42,521 nt of DNA from Phascolarctobacterium succinatutens CAG:287 (lineage in GTDB: Bacteria > Bacillota > Negativicutes > Acidaminococcales > Acidaminococcaceae), in the NCBI RefSeq assembly GCF_000434895.1, contig NZ_FR892800.1:1-42521 (forward strand), in the 5' to 3' direction. Below the pieces are notes generated by a model, which ran no database searches, had not been told where the DNA came from, and saw nothing but the letters and a program-made list of their open reading frames with translations. The position numbers and the translations under genes were made by a program. Positions within the stretch are counted from its first letter, which is position 1; every line of letters starts with the position of its first letter. This document shows, in pieces, positions 1 through 8,012 of the stretch.

Positions 1-304
1 CCCTCTCCGTCATCGCTTCGCGATGCCACCTCTCTCCTAGGAGAGGCTAGAAGAAAGCTTAAAGCAAAAGACATGTTAACTGCAAAATAAAACAACCCTC
101 AGTCATCGCCTACGGCGATGCCAGCTCCCTTGCAGGGAGCATATAGAAAGTTAGAGTTTCAATATATCATTATATCTTCCCTGAAAGGGAAGGTGGCTGC
201 GAGCTTTGCGAGCAGACGGAAGGGTTGCGATATATCAATTGCGACACATACGCCCCCTCTCCGTCATCGCTTCGCGATGCCACCTCTCCCCTAGGAGAGG
301 CTAG
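1..304. repeat. Cluster of four structured intergenic repeats
   Basis: Four copies of one REP-like element fill this gene-free stretch. Copies at 1-50 and 255-304 differ at one base. A diverged copy lies at 96-140, and an inverted, more diverged copy at 176-224. Each copy has the order: pyrimidine-rich CCCTC, a GTC, a short hairpin such as ATCGCTTCGCGAT, then GCCACCTC or GCCAGCTC, and a second small palindrome (CTAGGAG, TTGCAGGGAG or similar). No reading frame is evident. I infer a dispersed genomic repeat family of unknown function, sitting downstream of the Feo operon terminator. Confidence 0.75.
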
Positions 305-329
305 CAGATCGAGCTAAAGCTCACAGCAC

Positions 330-354
330 AAAAAGAGCCGCGCGAACGCGCGGC
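330..354 (-). terminator. Terminator of the Feo operon
   Basis: On the minus strand an 8-bp GC-only stem (GCCGCGCG / CGCGCGGC, 2-nt loop) is followed by TCTTTTTG. It lies 26 nt after the stop codon of the small Cys-rich protein gene and ends the leftward feo transcript. Confidence 0.85.
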
Positions 355-379
355 CCTTCAAATCCTCATCAAGCTAAAT

Positions 380-550
380 TTATTTCTTACGAAGATTTAC
401 AGTTGTCGTATGCTTGCAATGCGGGCAGCAACCCTTACCGCCACCAGCATCACAACCAATGCAGCCACCGGTTTTATGTGCCTTGATGACCTGCTTGAAT
501 GCCAAATACACACAACCAACAATAATCAGACCAATAATCCAGGTTGCCAT
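380..550 (-). CDS. FeoB-associated Cys-rich membrane protein (56 aa)
   Basis: This short gene starts MATWIIGLIIVGCVYLAF, one hydrophobic membrane segment (about residues 3-18). It is followed by a basic stretch and a Cys-rich tail with CIGC (30-33), CC (41-42) and HC (44-45), and ends in a lysine-rich TVNLRKK. That matches the FeoB-associated Cys-rich membrane protein family, usually 45-70 residues and found directly after feoB. The start lies 14 nt beyond the feoB stop, with a GGTGTTT upstream instead of a strong ribosome site, so translation may depend on feoB. Its presumed role is to assist FeoB in the inner membrane, perhaps by binding iron through the cysteines; no biochemical activity can be read from sequence. 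Confidence 0.88.
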   Translation of the reverse strand: MATWIIGLIIVGCVYLAFKQVIKAHKTGGCIGCDAGGGKGCCPHCKHTTTVNLRKK

Positions 551-564
551 ACGAAACACCTCTT

Positions 565-2712
565 TTATTTTGCATCAACGCTCATAACAGTCTCTTTGTT
601 ATATTTCTTAGCCGGACGGAAGAGCAGATACAGGAACGCAATCAGGAAAACAACAGCTACAGCAGTACCAAAGCTGAATGCTTCACCGCCGACAAATACT
701 CTGCCAAACTGGTAAACCATCAGGCAGATGCTATAAGCATACAGGTTTTGGAAGAGGATAGTTGCCCAGGTCCACTTCTTGCTGTTCATCTCCTGGCTCA
801 TAGTGGAAATCGCTGCCAGGCAGGGAGAATCCAGCAGGTTGAACACCAGGAAGGAGAACGCTGCAACCGCACTCGGGAAGAACGCCATAACAGCAGTCCA
901 CAAATCAGGCTCATCCTCAGCTGCATCAGCCAGACCGGAAAGAATAGCCATCGTGCTGACGATAGATTCCTTAGCCACAAAGCCGGAGAAAGCAGCAGCC
1001 ACAGCCTGCCAGCTGTCAAAGCCCAGAGGAGCGAAGATAGGAGCAAGACCATTACCAATGTAAGCAACAAAGCTCTTTTCAGTATCAACCATAGCAACAG
1101 AGCCTTCATCAATACCAAAGCTTGCCAGGAACCACATAACAACGCAGCACAGGAAGATAATAGTACCGGCTTTTTTCAGGAAGCCTGCAACACGCTCCCA
1201 AGTATGCAGCAATACGTTCTTAGCAGCAGGCAGATGGTACGGCGGCAGCTCCATAACAAACGGAGCAGGATCGCCGGCAAACAGCTCAGTCTTTTTCAGA
1301 ATGATGCAGGCAGTAATTACAGCGAAGAAGCCGACGAAGTACATAATCGGAGCCATGTACCAGTCACCACCCATAATAGCGCCGGAAAGCAAAGCAATAA
1401 CAGGCAGCTTAGCACCGCAGGGGATAAAGGTGGTAGTCATGATAGTCAGACGACGGTCGGTTTCGTTTTCAATAGTACGGGAAGCCATAATACCCGGTAC
1501 ACCGCAGCCTGCAGAAATCAGCAGAGGAATGAAGCTCTTGCCGCTCATGCCGAACTGACGGAAGAAACGGTCCATAATGAAGGCTACACGCGCCATATAA
1601 CCGCAGTCCTCCAAAAAGCTCAGCAGCAGGAAGACAATCGCCATTTGCGGAGCAAAGCCAATCGGTGCGCCAATACCACCGATAATACCGTCAACAACAA
1701 GAGATACCAGCCAATCCTCACATTCGGCAGCCTCCATGTGCTCCTGCACCCAGGGCTGAATCCATTCGCCAAACAATGTATCATTCGTAAAATCGGTTAC
1801 AACCGTACCGATAGTTTCTACAGCGATATAGTAAACCAGGAACATGATAATCGCGAAAATCGGCAGAGCCAGGAAACGGTTCGTTACAATGCTGTCGATT
1901 TTATCGGAAATAGTCAGACCGGTATGGCCTTTGACAACTGCATTGCTCATCAGCTCGCCAATGTAGTTATAACGCTCGTTGGTAATAATGCTTTCGGCAT
2001 CATCATCCAGCGCTTCCTCGCAGGCTGCCACGATTTCTTCAATCTTAGCCTGCTCGCCTTCGCTCAGGCCCAAAGCATCAGCAATTTTCTTATCACGCTC
2101 AAACAGCTTTACCAACAGCCAGCGCTCGCTCATACCGTGAACCTTGTTGCCGGCTTCGCGGGCAATCGCAGTCAGCGCATCCTCAACCTCGCTGCTAAAG
2201 CGCATATATTTCGGTGCGGCACCGCCGACAGCTTTAATTGCTTTTTCGGCAGCCTCACCGGTGCCTTCACCCTGCAGTGCGGAGGTTTCCACAATCTCGC
2301 AGCCAAGCTCGGCAGCCAGCTTAGCGGTATCAATTTTATCGCCGTTCTTGCGGACGATATCAATCATGTTCAAAGCAATAGTTACGGGATAACCCATCTC
2401 CATAACCTGCGTAGTCAGGTACAGGTTACGTTCAATGTTAGAGCCATCAACCAGATTCAGTACACCGTCAACATCATTTTGCAGCAGATAGTTACGGGAA
2501 ACAACCTCCTCCAAAGTGTACGGGGACAAGGAATAAATACCGGGCAGGTCGGTAATAATTACATCATCGTGACCTTTAAGGCCGCCTTCTTTTTTCTCTA
2601 CAGTTACGCCGGGCCAGTTACCAACATATTGGTTAGAACCGGTCAAATCATTAAACATTGTTGTTTTGCCACAGTTAGGGTTACCAATCAGGGCAATCTT
2701 GATCTGTTTCAT
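565..2712 (-). CDS. feoB: Ferrous iron transporter FeoB
   Basis: FeoB imports Fe2+ across the cytoplasmic membrane, using an N-terminal G-protein domain. Visible motifs are the G1 P-loop GNPNCGKTT (residues 10-18), G3 DLPG (55-58) and G4 NMID (115-118). A helical GDI-like region follows up to about 270, then a polytopic membrane half with Gate-type segments, including a conserved Cys in AGCGVPGIMASRT. At 715 residues it is at the usual length for compact FeoB. The start MKQIKIALIG is supported by GGAGG 7 nt upstream on the minus strand. It is the third gene of a leftward operon (feoA, feoA, feoB, Cys-rich protein) with a 14-nt gap to the preceding feoA. Identity is secure; expression is likely iron-responsive through the operators at 3198-3254. 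Confidence 0.97.
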   Translation of the reverse strand: MKQIKIALIGNPNCGKTTMFNDLTGSNQYVGNWPGVTVEKKEGGLKGHDDVIITDLPGIYSLSPYTLEEVVSRNYLLQNDVDGVLNLVDGSNIERNLYLTTQVMEMGYPVTIALNMIDIVRKNGDKIDTAKLAAELGCEIVETSALQGEGTGEAAEKAIKAVGGAAPKYMRFSSEVEDALTAIAREAGNKVHGMSERWLLVKLFERDKKIADALGLSEGEQAKIEEIVAACEEALDDDAESIITNERYNYIGELMSNAVVKGHTGLTISDKIDSIVTNRFLALPIFAIIMFLVYYIAVETIGTVVTDFTNDTLFGEWIQPWVQEHMEAAECEDWLVSLVVDGIIGGIGAPIGFAPQMAIVFLLLSFLEDCGYMARVAFIMDRFFRQFGMSGKSFIPLLISAGCGVPGIMASRTIENETDRRLTIMTTTFIPCGAKLPVIALLSGAIMGGDWYMAPIMYFVGFFAVITACIILKKTELFAGDPAPFVMELPPYHLPAAKNVLLHTWERVAGFLKKAGTIIFLCCVVMWFLASFGIDEGSVAMVDTEKSFVAYIGNGLAPIFAPLGFDSWQAVAAAFSGFVAKESIVSTMAILSGLADAAEDEPDLWTAVMAFFPSAVAAFSFLVFNLLDSPCLAAISTMSQEMNSKKWTWATILFQNLYAYSICLMVYQFGRVFVGGEAFSFGTAVAVVFLIAFLYLLFRPAKKYNKETVMSVDAK

Positions 2713-2726
2713 CTTTTCCCTCCAAA

Positions 2727-2948
2727 TTATTCTACAACGATGTGTTCAGCCTCGCCGTTACGCAAAGTCAGCTCATAGCCACGTACAGTTACCTCCACCG
2801 GGTCACCCAGCGGTGCAACCTTACGTACGAATACGCTCACACCTTTAGTCACGCCCATATCCATAATACGTCTTTTTACCGCACCCTCGCCAACGAGCTT
2901 AGCAACGGTAACTGTTTCACCAACAGGAACTTCTTTTAATGTTTTCAT
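2727..2948 (-). CDS. feoA: FeoA-domain protein, second copy
   Basis: A 73-residue SH3-like FeoA protein (MKTLKEVPVGETVTVAKL...). It shows the family signature GEGAVKRRIMDMGVTKG, where a small residue cluster and MG(V/F)xxG precede the strand VFVRKVAPLGDPVEV. FeoA proteins are cytoplasmic and thought to act on the FeoB G domain. I place the start at 2948 because GGAGG (2954-2958) lies 5 nt upstream. A longer reading from 2966 would overlap the stop of the preceding feoA (TGATG arrangement), which may give translational coupling. It sits 14 nt before feoB. Two tandem feoA genes are common in this class and may form a heteromeric partner. Confidence 0.93.
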   Translation of the reverse strand: MKTLKEVPVGETVTVAKLVGEGAVKRRIMDMGVTKGVSVFVRKVAPLGDPVEVTVRGYELTLRNGEAEHIVVE

Positions 2949-2965
2949 AACATCCTCCACTTGCA

Positions 2966-3178
2966 TCAGATAAATATTTTGGCTGCCATCTGCTTGCTCA
3001 GGGCAATGCGGGCATCCTTCACATTGACGATAAGATTACCGTCAATTTCAGAAATAACAGTTACAGCTGAGCCTTCTACAAAGCCCAGGTTAGCCAGAAA
3101 GCGTTTGATTTCATCCTTGCCGTGAACAGCGCTGATCTTGTTAGTCTCGCCGCGACGGGCCATTAATAAAGGCATCAT
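2966..3178 (-). CDS. feoA: FeoA-domain protein, first copy
   Basis: First gene of the Feo operon, 70 residues. The sequence MMPLLMARRGETNKISAV... with FLANLGFVEGSAVTVISEIDG is a FeoA/SH3-like beta-barrel; the motif LGFVEG replaces the MGVTKG of its neighbour. A 4-residue longer reading exists, but GGAGG at 3184-3188 is ideally spaced (5 nt) for the ATG at 3178. The protein is cytoplasmic and presumably a FeoB accessory. It is diverged from the second FeoA, so a division of roles rather than simple redundancy is plausible. It lies about 75 nt downstream of the predicted transcription start. Confidence 0.92.
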   Translation of the reverse strand: MMPLLMARRGETNKISAVHGKDEIKRFLANLGFVEGSAVTVISEIDGNLIVNVKDARIALSKQMAAKIFI

Positions 3179-3197
3179 AATTCCCTCCAAAGAATTT

Positions 3198-3288
3198 GTT
3201 AGCAGATACTAACTTGACACGATTTTTTTAGTAGTTAGGCATTCATAACTACTATTGAAAGTTTACGTCAGCTATAAATTTTTGTCAA
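3198..3288 (-). promoter_or_regulatory. feo promoter with palindromic operators
   Basis: On the minus strand TTGACA (3283-3288) and TAAACT (3260-3265) are separated by 17 nt, a good sigma-A promoter. Just downstream, covering the expected start, is a perfect inverted repeat TAGTAGTTA-N8-TAACTACTA (3229-3254). A second one, GTTAG-N6-CTAAC, lies at 3198-3213. Related TTAG/CTAA half-sites recur upstream at 3310-3332. A metal-responsive repressor is the obvious candidate, but these are not a canonical Fur box, so the regulator is unknown. Confidence 0.72.
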
Positions 3289-3350
3289 GCATTTTTTGTG
3301 AAATCCTATGCTAATTTACAAAATTAGTTAGCTTCTGCTGTCATGTTTAC

Positions 3351-3387
3351 AAAAAAAACATCGGCTGACTTTATAGTCAGCCGATGT
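3351..3387 (-). terminator. Terminator of the metal ATPase gene
   Basis: A 12-bp perfect stem (ACATCGGCTGAC / GTCAGCCGATGT, loop of 6) is followed on the minus strand by eight T. It lies 34 nt beyond the ATPase stop codon and separates it from the feo promoter. Confidence 0.93.
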
Positions 3388-3420
3388 AAACTAAATCAGC
3401 ATATTAGCTATAGCTTTTTA

Positions 3421-6400
3421 TTATATCTTTTTGTAGAGAATACGGATAGAATTCAGTACACACAGCAGCGATACGCCGGTATCGGCAAAGACTGCTGCCC
3501 ACATGGAAGCGTAGCCCATAAGGCCTGCAATCATAATGATAACCTTAACAGTCAGAGCGAAAATTACATTCTGCCAGGCAATCGCACCGGTTGCACGCGC
3601 AATAGCAATAGCCTGCGGAATAGCCTTCACTTCGGAATTCATGAAGACAACGTCGGCAGCTTCAATCGCTGCATCTGCACCGCTGCCCATAGCAGCGCCA
3701 GCATCCGCACCCGCCAGAACAGGCGCATCGTTAATACCATCACCAACGAACATAACCGGGCCGTACTTGTTGCGCAACATATTCAGCTCGCTGAGCTTAT
3801 CCTGCGGCAGCAGCTGAGCACGTACCTCGTCAATGCCTGCTTCCTTAGCCACAGCCTGCGCTTCCTTCTGCGCATCGCCGGTGAGCATAGCGGTTACCAG
3901 GCCTTGTGCCTTCAGGGAAGCAATTGCTTCCTTGGCATCTTCCTTCAGGGTATCGTTAATCAGCAGTTGGCCCATATATAAGCCATTATCGGACACAAGC
4001 ACCTCACTGCCGCTTTCGGTAGGAGTATAGCCGCCGTATTCAACGTTAAAGCGTTGCAGCAGCTTGGTATTGCCACACAGAACCTTACGTGCACCAAAGT
4101 ACGCAACCAGGCCTTCACCGGCAATTTCTTCAAATTTATCGGGGCGCACAAGCTCAAGCTTTTCAGCCTTAGCAGCTTCTACGATGCTTACGGCAATCGG
4201 GTGGGTAGAAACAAGCTCAGCACTTGCACACAGGCGCAGCAGCTCGTCGGCATTCATGCCTTCGGCAGCATTAACCTTCTGCAGTACGAAGTTGCCCTTG
4301 GTAACGGTACCGGTTTTATCCATAACTACGGCAGCAATGTTTTTCAAAGCCTCCATAGCAACGCCGCCCTTAAAGAGAATGCCGTACTTGGAGCCGGCGC
4401 CGATGCCGGAGAAGAAAGCCAGCGGCACGCTCAGCACCAGTGCGCAGGGGCAGCTGATAACGAGGAAGGTCAGCGCAGTATAAATCCATTTATTCCAGTC
4501 GCCGGTAATCAGGGACGGAATCACGGCAGTCAGTACTGCGGCAGCAACAACAAACGGAGTATAGATACGTGCGAAGCGGGTAATGAAGCGGTCGATGGTC
4601 GGCTTGCTGGCAGCAGCGTTCTCCACGCTGTCCAGAATACGGGTTACCATGGACTCTTCCAGAACCTTTTCTACACGGATTTTCAGCATACCGGAGGTAT
4701 TCACGCAGCCGGAAACAACCTCATCGCCATATTTGCGTTTTACAGGCACAGGCTCGCCGGTTACCGGGGAGGTATCTACCAGGCTTTCGCCATCGATAAC
4801 AACGCCATCCAGAGGAATACGGTCGCCTACGCGCACCAGCAGGATATCGCCTACATGGGCATCAGCGGCAGGAATAACCTTCACCTCTTCGCCTACGAGC
4901 AGGTTGACAACCTCCGGACGCAGGTCAACAGCGTCCATAATCTGGCCACGGCTCTTTTCTACCGCACGCTGCTCAAAGTATTCGCCCACACGATAGAAGA
5001 ACATAACGCCAACAGCCTCTTCCCAAGCCTGAATTGCAAACGCACCTAATGTTGCAACGGTCATGAGGAAGTTTTCGTCAAATACATTACCCTTGGCAAT
5101 ATTCTTCAAGGCAGTCAGCACAATGCGTCCGCCAAGCAGAATATAAGCAAAAATCAGGAAGTACATATGATATGCTTCCGGCACAAGTCCCAGCCATTCG
5201 GTAATGATGAATACTGCACCGCCAAGTACGATTTCGATAATTGTCTGTTTTTCGCTCAGCTCGGAGAAGATACCGCCGGATTTTTTGCGTTCCTCCAGCT
5301 CGGGAGCCAGAGAAGGCTTGCTTTCAGCCTCCAGCAGTACAACACCCTCTTCTACCTTATCGGTTACAGCCTGCATTTTCTCCAGCAGACCGTTGTAATC
5401 CTTAGCGCTTACGCGCAGCTTTTTCGTAGTAAAGGTCAGGGTAGCTTCATCAATCTCAGGCATAGCGTTCAGCGCGCGTTCAATCTTGGCACCGCAGTTA
5501 GCGCAGTCCAGATTTTGCACCAAATAGACTCTGCTCTTGCCGCCTAATTGCGGACGGCGGTCACGCGGTACTACCACTACGTCGGACTCAATAGATGTGC
5601 AGATTTTCTGAATTTCCGGCAGCAAAGCCTCATGGTCTGCAGCGCTGAGGCGCAGCTGCTTGGTAGCAAAGCTTACGTTGGCATAGGTTACACCCGGCAG
5701 CTCTTTGATTTTATATTCCATTTTGGCAGCGCAGTTGGCACAGCCAAGGTTTTGCAGAATATATACACGCTTAATTTTATCGGCATCCGGCATACGGCAG
5801 GTGCAATTAGCCAGGCTCTCGCCGCATACATCGCAGTACTCCTCATGCGGATGGCAGATTTCGCAATTACAGTCAGCAGGATGACCGGGAACGTGATGTC
5901 CGTGTGCATGAGCGTGTTCGTGGCCATGGTCGTGTCCGCAGCCGCACTCGTCGCCGTGTGCATGAGCGTGTTCATGTTCGTGGCCGTGGTCGTGTCCGCA
6001 GCCACATGCGTCGCCGTGTGCATGAGCGTGTTCATGCTCGTGCTCATGGTCGTGTCCGCAACCGCATTCGTCACCGTGTGTATGAGCATGTTCGTGTTCG
6101 TGGCCGTGGTCGTGTCCGCAACCGCATTCGTCACTGTGTGCGTGAGCGTGTTCATGCTCGTGCTCATGGTCGTGTCCGCAGCCGCATTCATCGCCGTGCG
6201 CGTGAACGTGTTCATGTTCGTGGCCGTGGTCGTGTCCGCAACCGCATGCGTCGCCGTGTGCATGAGCGTGTTCATGTTCGTGGCCGTGGTCGTGTCCGCA
6301 ACCGCATGCGTCGCCGTGTGCATGAGCGTGTTCATGCTCGTGCTCATGGTCGTGTCCGCAACCGCACTCGTCACCGTGTGCGTGAGCGTGTTCATGCTCA

Positions 6401-6744
6401 TGACCGTGATCGTGACCGCAACCGCATTCGTCGCCGTGTGCGTGAGCGTGTTCATGCTCGTGATTATGCTCATGTTCATTACCACAGCAGCAATCATCGC
6501 CATGTTCATGCGAATGCTCTTCATGGTCATGGTCATGATCGTGTCCGTAACCGCATGCATCGCCATGAGTATGCTTAGGCACATGTCCCATAGTTTTGTG
6601 ATCATGGTCCTTGCCGCAGTGACCGCAGGTGCAGCCTTCCGGATGCTTGCTGTAATCCTCTACGCTATTGATATGGCCGTCAATATGACGAAATGCTCTT
6701 ACATCGCCGGAACCGTTACGGATATCTTCCAAATCTTTCTTCAT
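3421..6744 (-). CDS. Zn/Cd/Pb-type P1B ATPase with giant His/Cys-rich N-terminus
   Basis: A metal-exporting P-type ATPase of about 1107 residues, far above the 620-750 usual for CadA/ZntA. The first ~335 residues are His/Asp/Cys/Glu-rich, with eight 20-residue repeats plus a partial ninth (units like HGDECGCGHDHGHEHEHAHA) and CxC clusters. Two heavy-metal-associated domains follow, with NLGCANC and NLDCANC motifs. The ATPase core comes next: membrane helices, the actuator TGE (SPVTGEPVPV), the metal-site CPC in VISCPCALVLS, the phosphorylation motif DKTGTVTKG and the hinge GDGINDAP. CPC plus DKTGT marks a soft-metal exporter of the Zn/Cd/Pb type. ATG at 6744 has AAGGTGG upstream; an in-frame GTG at 6756 is the alternative. 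The gene is monocistronic. The tail presumably buffers or senses metal; substrate is inferred from family. Confidence 0.93.
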   Translation of the reverse strand: MKKDLEDIRNGSGDVRAFRHIDGHINSVEDYSKHPEGCTCGHCGKDHDHKTMGHVPKHTHGDACGYGHDHDHDHEEHSHEHGDDCCCGNEHEHNHEHEHAHAHGDECGCGHDHGHEHEHAHAHGDECGCGHDHEHEHEHAHAHGDACGCGHDHGHEHEHAHAHGDACGCGHDHGHEHEHVHAHGDECGCGHDHEHEHEHAHAHSDECGCGHDHGHEHEHAHTHGDECGCGHDHEHEHEHAHAHGDACGCGHDHGHEHEHAHAHGDECGCGHDHGHEHAHAHGHHVPGHPADCNCEICHPHEEYCDVCGESLANCTCRMPDADKIKRVYILQNLGCANCAAKMEYKIKELPGVTYANVSFATKQLRLSAADHEALLPEIQKICTSIESDVVVVPRDRRPQLGGKSRVYLVQNLDCANCGAKIERALNAMPEIDEATLTFTTKKLRVSAKDYNGLLEKMQAVTDKVEEGVVLLEAESKPSLAPELEERKKSGGIFSELSEKQTIIEIVLGGAVFIITEWLGLVPEAYHMYFLIFAYILLGGRIVLTALKNIAKGNVFDENFLMTVATLGAFAIQAWEEAVGVMFFYRVGEYFEQRAVEKSRGQIMDAVDLRPEVVNLLVGEEVKVIPAADAHVGDILLVRVGDRIPLDGVVIDGESLVDTSPVTGEPVPVKRKYGDEVVSGCVNTSGMLKIRVEKVLEESMVTRILDSVENAAASKPTIDRFITRFARIYTPFVVAAAVLTAVIPSLITGDWNKWIYTALTFLVISCPCALVLSVPLAFFSGIGAGSKYGILFKGGVAMEALKNIAAVVMDKTGTVTKGNFVLQKVNAAEGMNADELLRLCASAELVSTHPIAVSIVEAAKAEKLELVRPDKFEEIAGEGLVAYFGARKVLCGNTKLLQRFNVEYGGYTPTESGSEVLVSDNGLYMGQLLINDTLKEDAKEAIASLKAQGLVTAMLTGDAQKEAQAVAKEAGIDEVRAQLLPQDKLSELNMLRNKYGPVMFVGDGINDAPVLAGADAGAAMGSGADAAIEAADVVFMNSEVKAIPQAIAIARATGAIAWQNVIFALTVKVIIMIAGLMGYASMWAAVFADTGVSLLCVLNSIRILYKKI
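5905..6438 (-). repeat. 60-bp tandem repeats encoding His/Cys units
   Basis: About nine in-frame tandem copies of a 60-bp unit (eight complete, one of 54 bp) inside the ATPase gene. Units alternate between two subtypes (HDHGHEHEH and HDHEHEHEH; GDEC and GDAC), which suggests duplication of pairs. Copies are so similar that slippage or recombination should change their number between strains. The antisense frames over this tract are open only because the unit length is a multiple of three. Confidence 0.95.
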
Positions 6745-6783
6745 TGTATCTGCCACCTTTCCTTTCAGGTTGTCTCACTCTTC

Positions 6784-6897
6784 ATATGAGTATCTATTCA
6801 TATATAGTATAAAAAATAATAGGAAAGGTGATAACACCTTTCAGTAAATTCTTTGATACCTATATTATAACACAAATAACGTATGAGTCAATACTCA
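6784..6897 (-). promoter_or_regulatory. Metal ATPase promoter and candidate operators
   Basis: On the minus strand TTGACT (6886-6891) and TATAAT (6864-6869) are 16 nt apart. Palindrome TGAGT-CAAT-ACTCA (6884-6897) covers the -35. Downstream lie GAAAGGTG-ATAA-CACCTTTC (6823-6842) and ATATGA-N8-TCATAT (6784-6803). The last resembles ArsR/SmtB-family sites, which often control such ATPases, but no arsR-type gene is next to it. The middle palindrome would also form a hairpin in the leader RNA. Confidence 0.65.
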
Positions 6898-6927
6898 CCC
6901 ATGAAATTAGTGATAAAAATTCCTAAG

Positions 6928-6957
6928 AAAAAAATGGGTACAGCATTCGCCGTACCC
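6928..6957 (-). terminator. Terminator of the ABC importer operon
   Basis: Stem GGGTACGGC / GCTGTACCC (one mismatch) with a GAAT loop, followed by seven T on the minus strand. It lies 75 nt past the last ATPase gene of the importer. Confidence 0.88.
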
Positions 6958-7031
6958 ACTATAAAAATTGATGGAGAAAATTACTTTAAAGAGAAGCTCT
7001 ATGCTTACGCATATCGCATTATGACTATATA

Positions 7032-8012
7032 TTAGTCAAACAGATGGCAGGCAACCCAATGGCCGTGCTCAACCTCTTTCAGCTCAGGCTTAACCTGCAC
7101 GCAGTGCTCGGTGCAGTGCTCGCAGCGGCTGGCAAACGGGCATCCAGGCGGCAGGTCCAGCGGACTCGGGATTTCGCCTTCCAACGGCTCAATCTTTTCG
7201 CCCGGTTTGAAGTCTACCTTAAATACAGCACCCATAAGCGCCTTGGTGTACGGATGCTTGCAGTGTTCTGCAATACGGCCGTGCTCCATCCATTCTACTA
7301 CATTACCCAAGTACATTACCGCAACCTGATGGCACATCAGGTCTACCAGACCAAGGTCATGAGCAATGAACAGGTAAGTAATATTTTTTTCTTTTTGAAT
7401 ACGGCACAGCAGCTCGCAGATTTTTTCCTGTACGGAAACGTCCAGCGCACTGGTCGCTTCGTCGCAGACAATAATCTTCGGCTCCAGTGCCAGAGCGCGG
7501 GCAATGCCCAGACGCTGACGCTGACCGCCGGACATGCTGTGCGGATAGCGGTCCTTGAATTCAGCAGGCAGCTCAACCATTTCCAGGAGCTCTGCTGCTT
7601 TAGCATCTACCTCGCTGTTTTTAATCAGGCCGAAGTTTTTCAAAGGCTCGGTGAGGATATCCTTAACAAGCATCTTCGGGTTGAAGGCAGCAGTAGGATC
7701 CTGGAACACCATCTGGATGTTCTTTCTGTCCTGACGCAGCTGTTCGCCGTTAGATTTCATCAAATCATGGCCTTCGAAAATTGCTTCACCGCTGGTAGCA
7801 GGGTGAATACGCAGCAAAGTACGCACCAGTGTACTCTTGCCGCAGCCGGATTCACCGATGATGCCCAGGGTACGGCCTTCGTATGCACGCAGGTTGATGT
7901 CATTGCAGGCAGTCAGAAACTTGCCGCCGTCAACTGCGAATTTTTTGGTAAGGTGGTTAATCTCCAGTACCAGTTTAGTACGTTCATAGGCCGGTCTTTC
8001 ATTATTGCTCAT
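7032..8012 (-). CDS. Nickel/peptide-type ABC transporter ATP-binding protein (NikE/DppF-like)
   Basis: An ABC ATPase of 326 residues that powers import through the two permeases of this operon. Visible are Walker A GESGCGKST (about 54-62), the Q-loop in MVFQDP, the signature MSGGQRQR, Walker B KIIVCDEATSALD and the H-loop IAHD. The C-terminal oligopeptide/dipeptide extension contains CPFASRCEHCTEHC, four cysteines that in related proteins can hold an Fe-S cluster. The ATG at 8012 has AGGAGG 10 nt upstream and overlaps the preceding gene by 11 nt, so translation is probably coupled. It is the last gene of the five-gene operon controlled by a cobalamin riboswitch. Confidence 0.92.
   Translation of the reverse strand: MSNNERPAYERTKLVLEINHLTKKFAVDGGKFLTACNDINLRAYEGRTLGIIGESGCGKSTLVRTLLRIHPATSGEAIFEGHDLMKSNGEQLRQDRKNIQMVFQDPTAAFNPKMLVKDILTEPLKNFGLIKNSEVDAKAAELLEMVELPAEFKDRYPHSMSGGQRQRLGIARALALEPKIIVCDEATSALDVSVQEKICELLCRIQKEKNITYLFIAHDLGLVDLMCHQVAVMYLGNVVEWMEHGRIAEHCKHPYTKALMGAVFKVDFKPGEKIEPLEGEIPSPLDLPPGCPFASRCEHCTEHCVQVKPELKEVEHGHWVACHLFD

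Noticed and set aside
544..2778. 744-codon open frame antisense to feoB
   Set aside because: It is a shadow of feoB: low-complexity, no ribosome site, no family motifs, and feoB on the other strand is unmistakable.
5905..6438. Regularly spaced repeats considered as a CRISPR array
   Set aside because: Units are contiguous 60-bp coding repeats without unique spacers and lie inside an ATPase gene.
5548..6789. 413-codon plus-strand frame full of Val/Met repeats opposite the ATPase tail, plus overlapping Arg/His and Met/Thr repeat frames
   Set aside because: The 60-bp repeat unit is a multiple of three, so several frames stay open by construction. There is no start signal, and the ATPase frame is clearly real.
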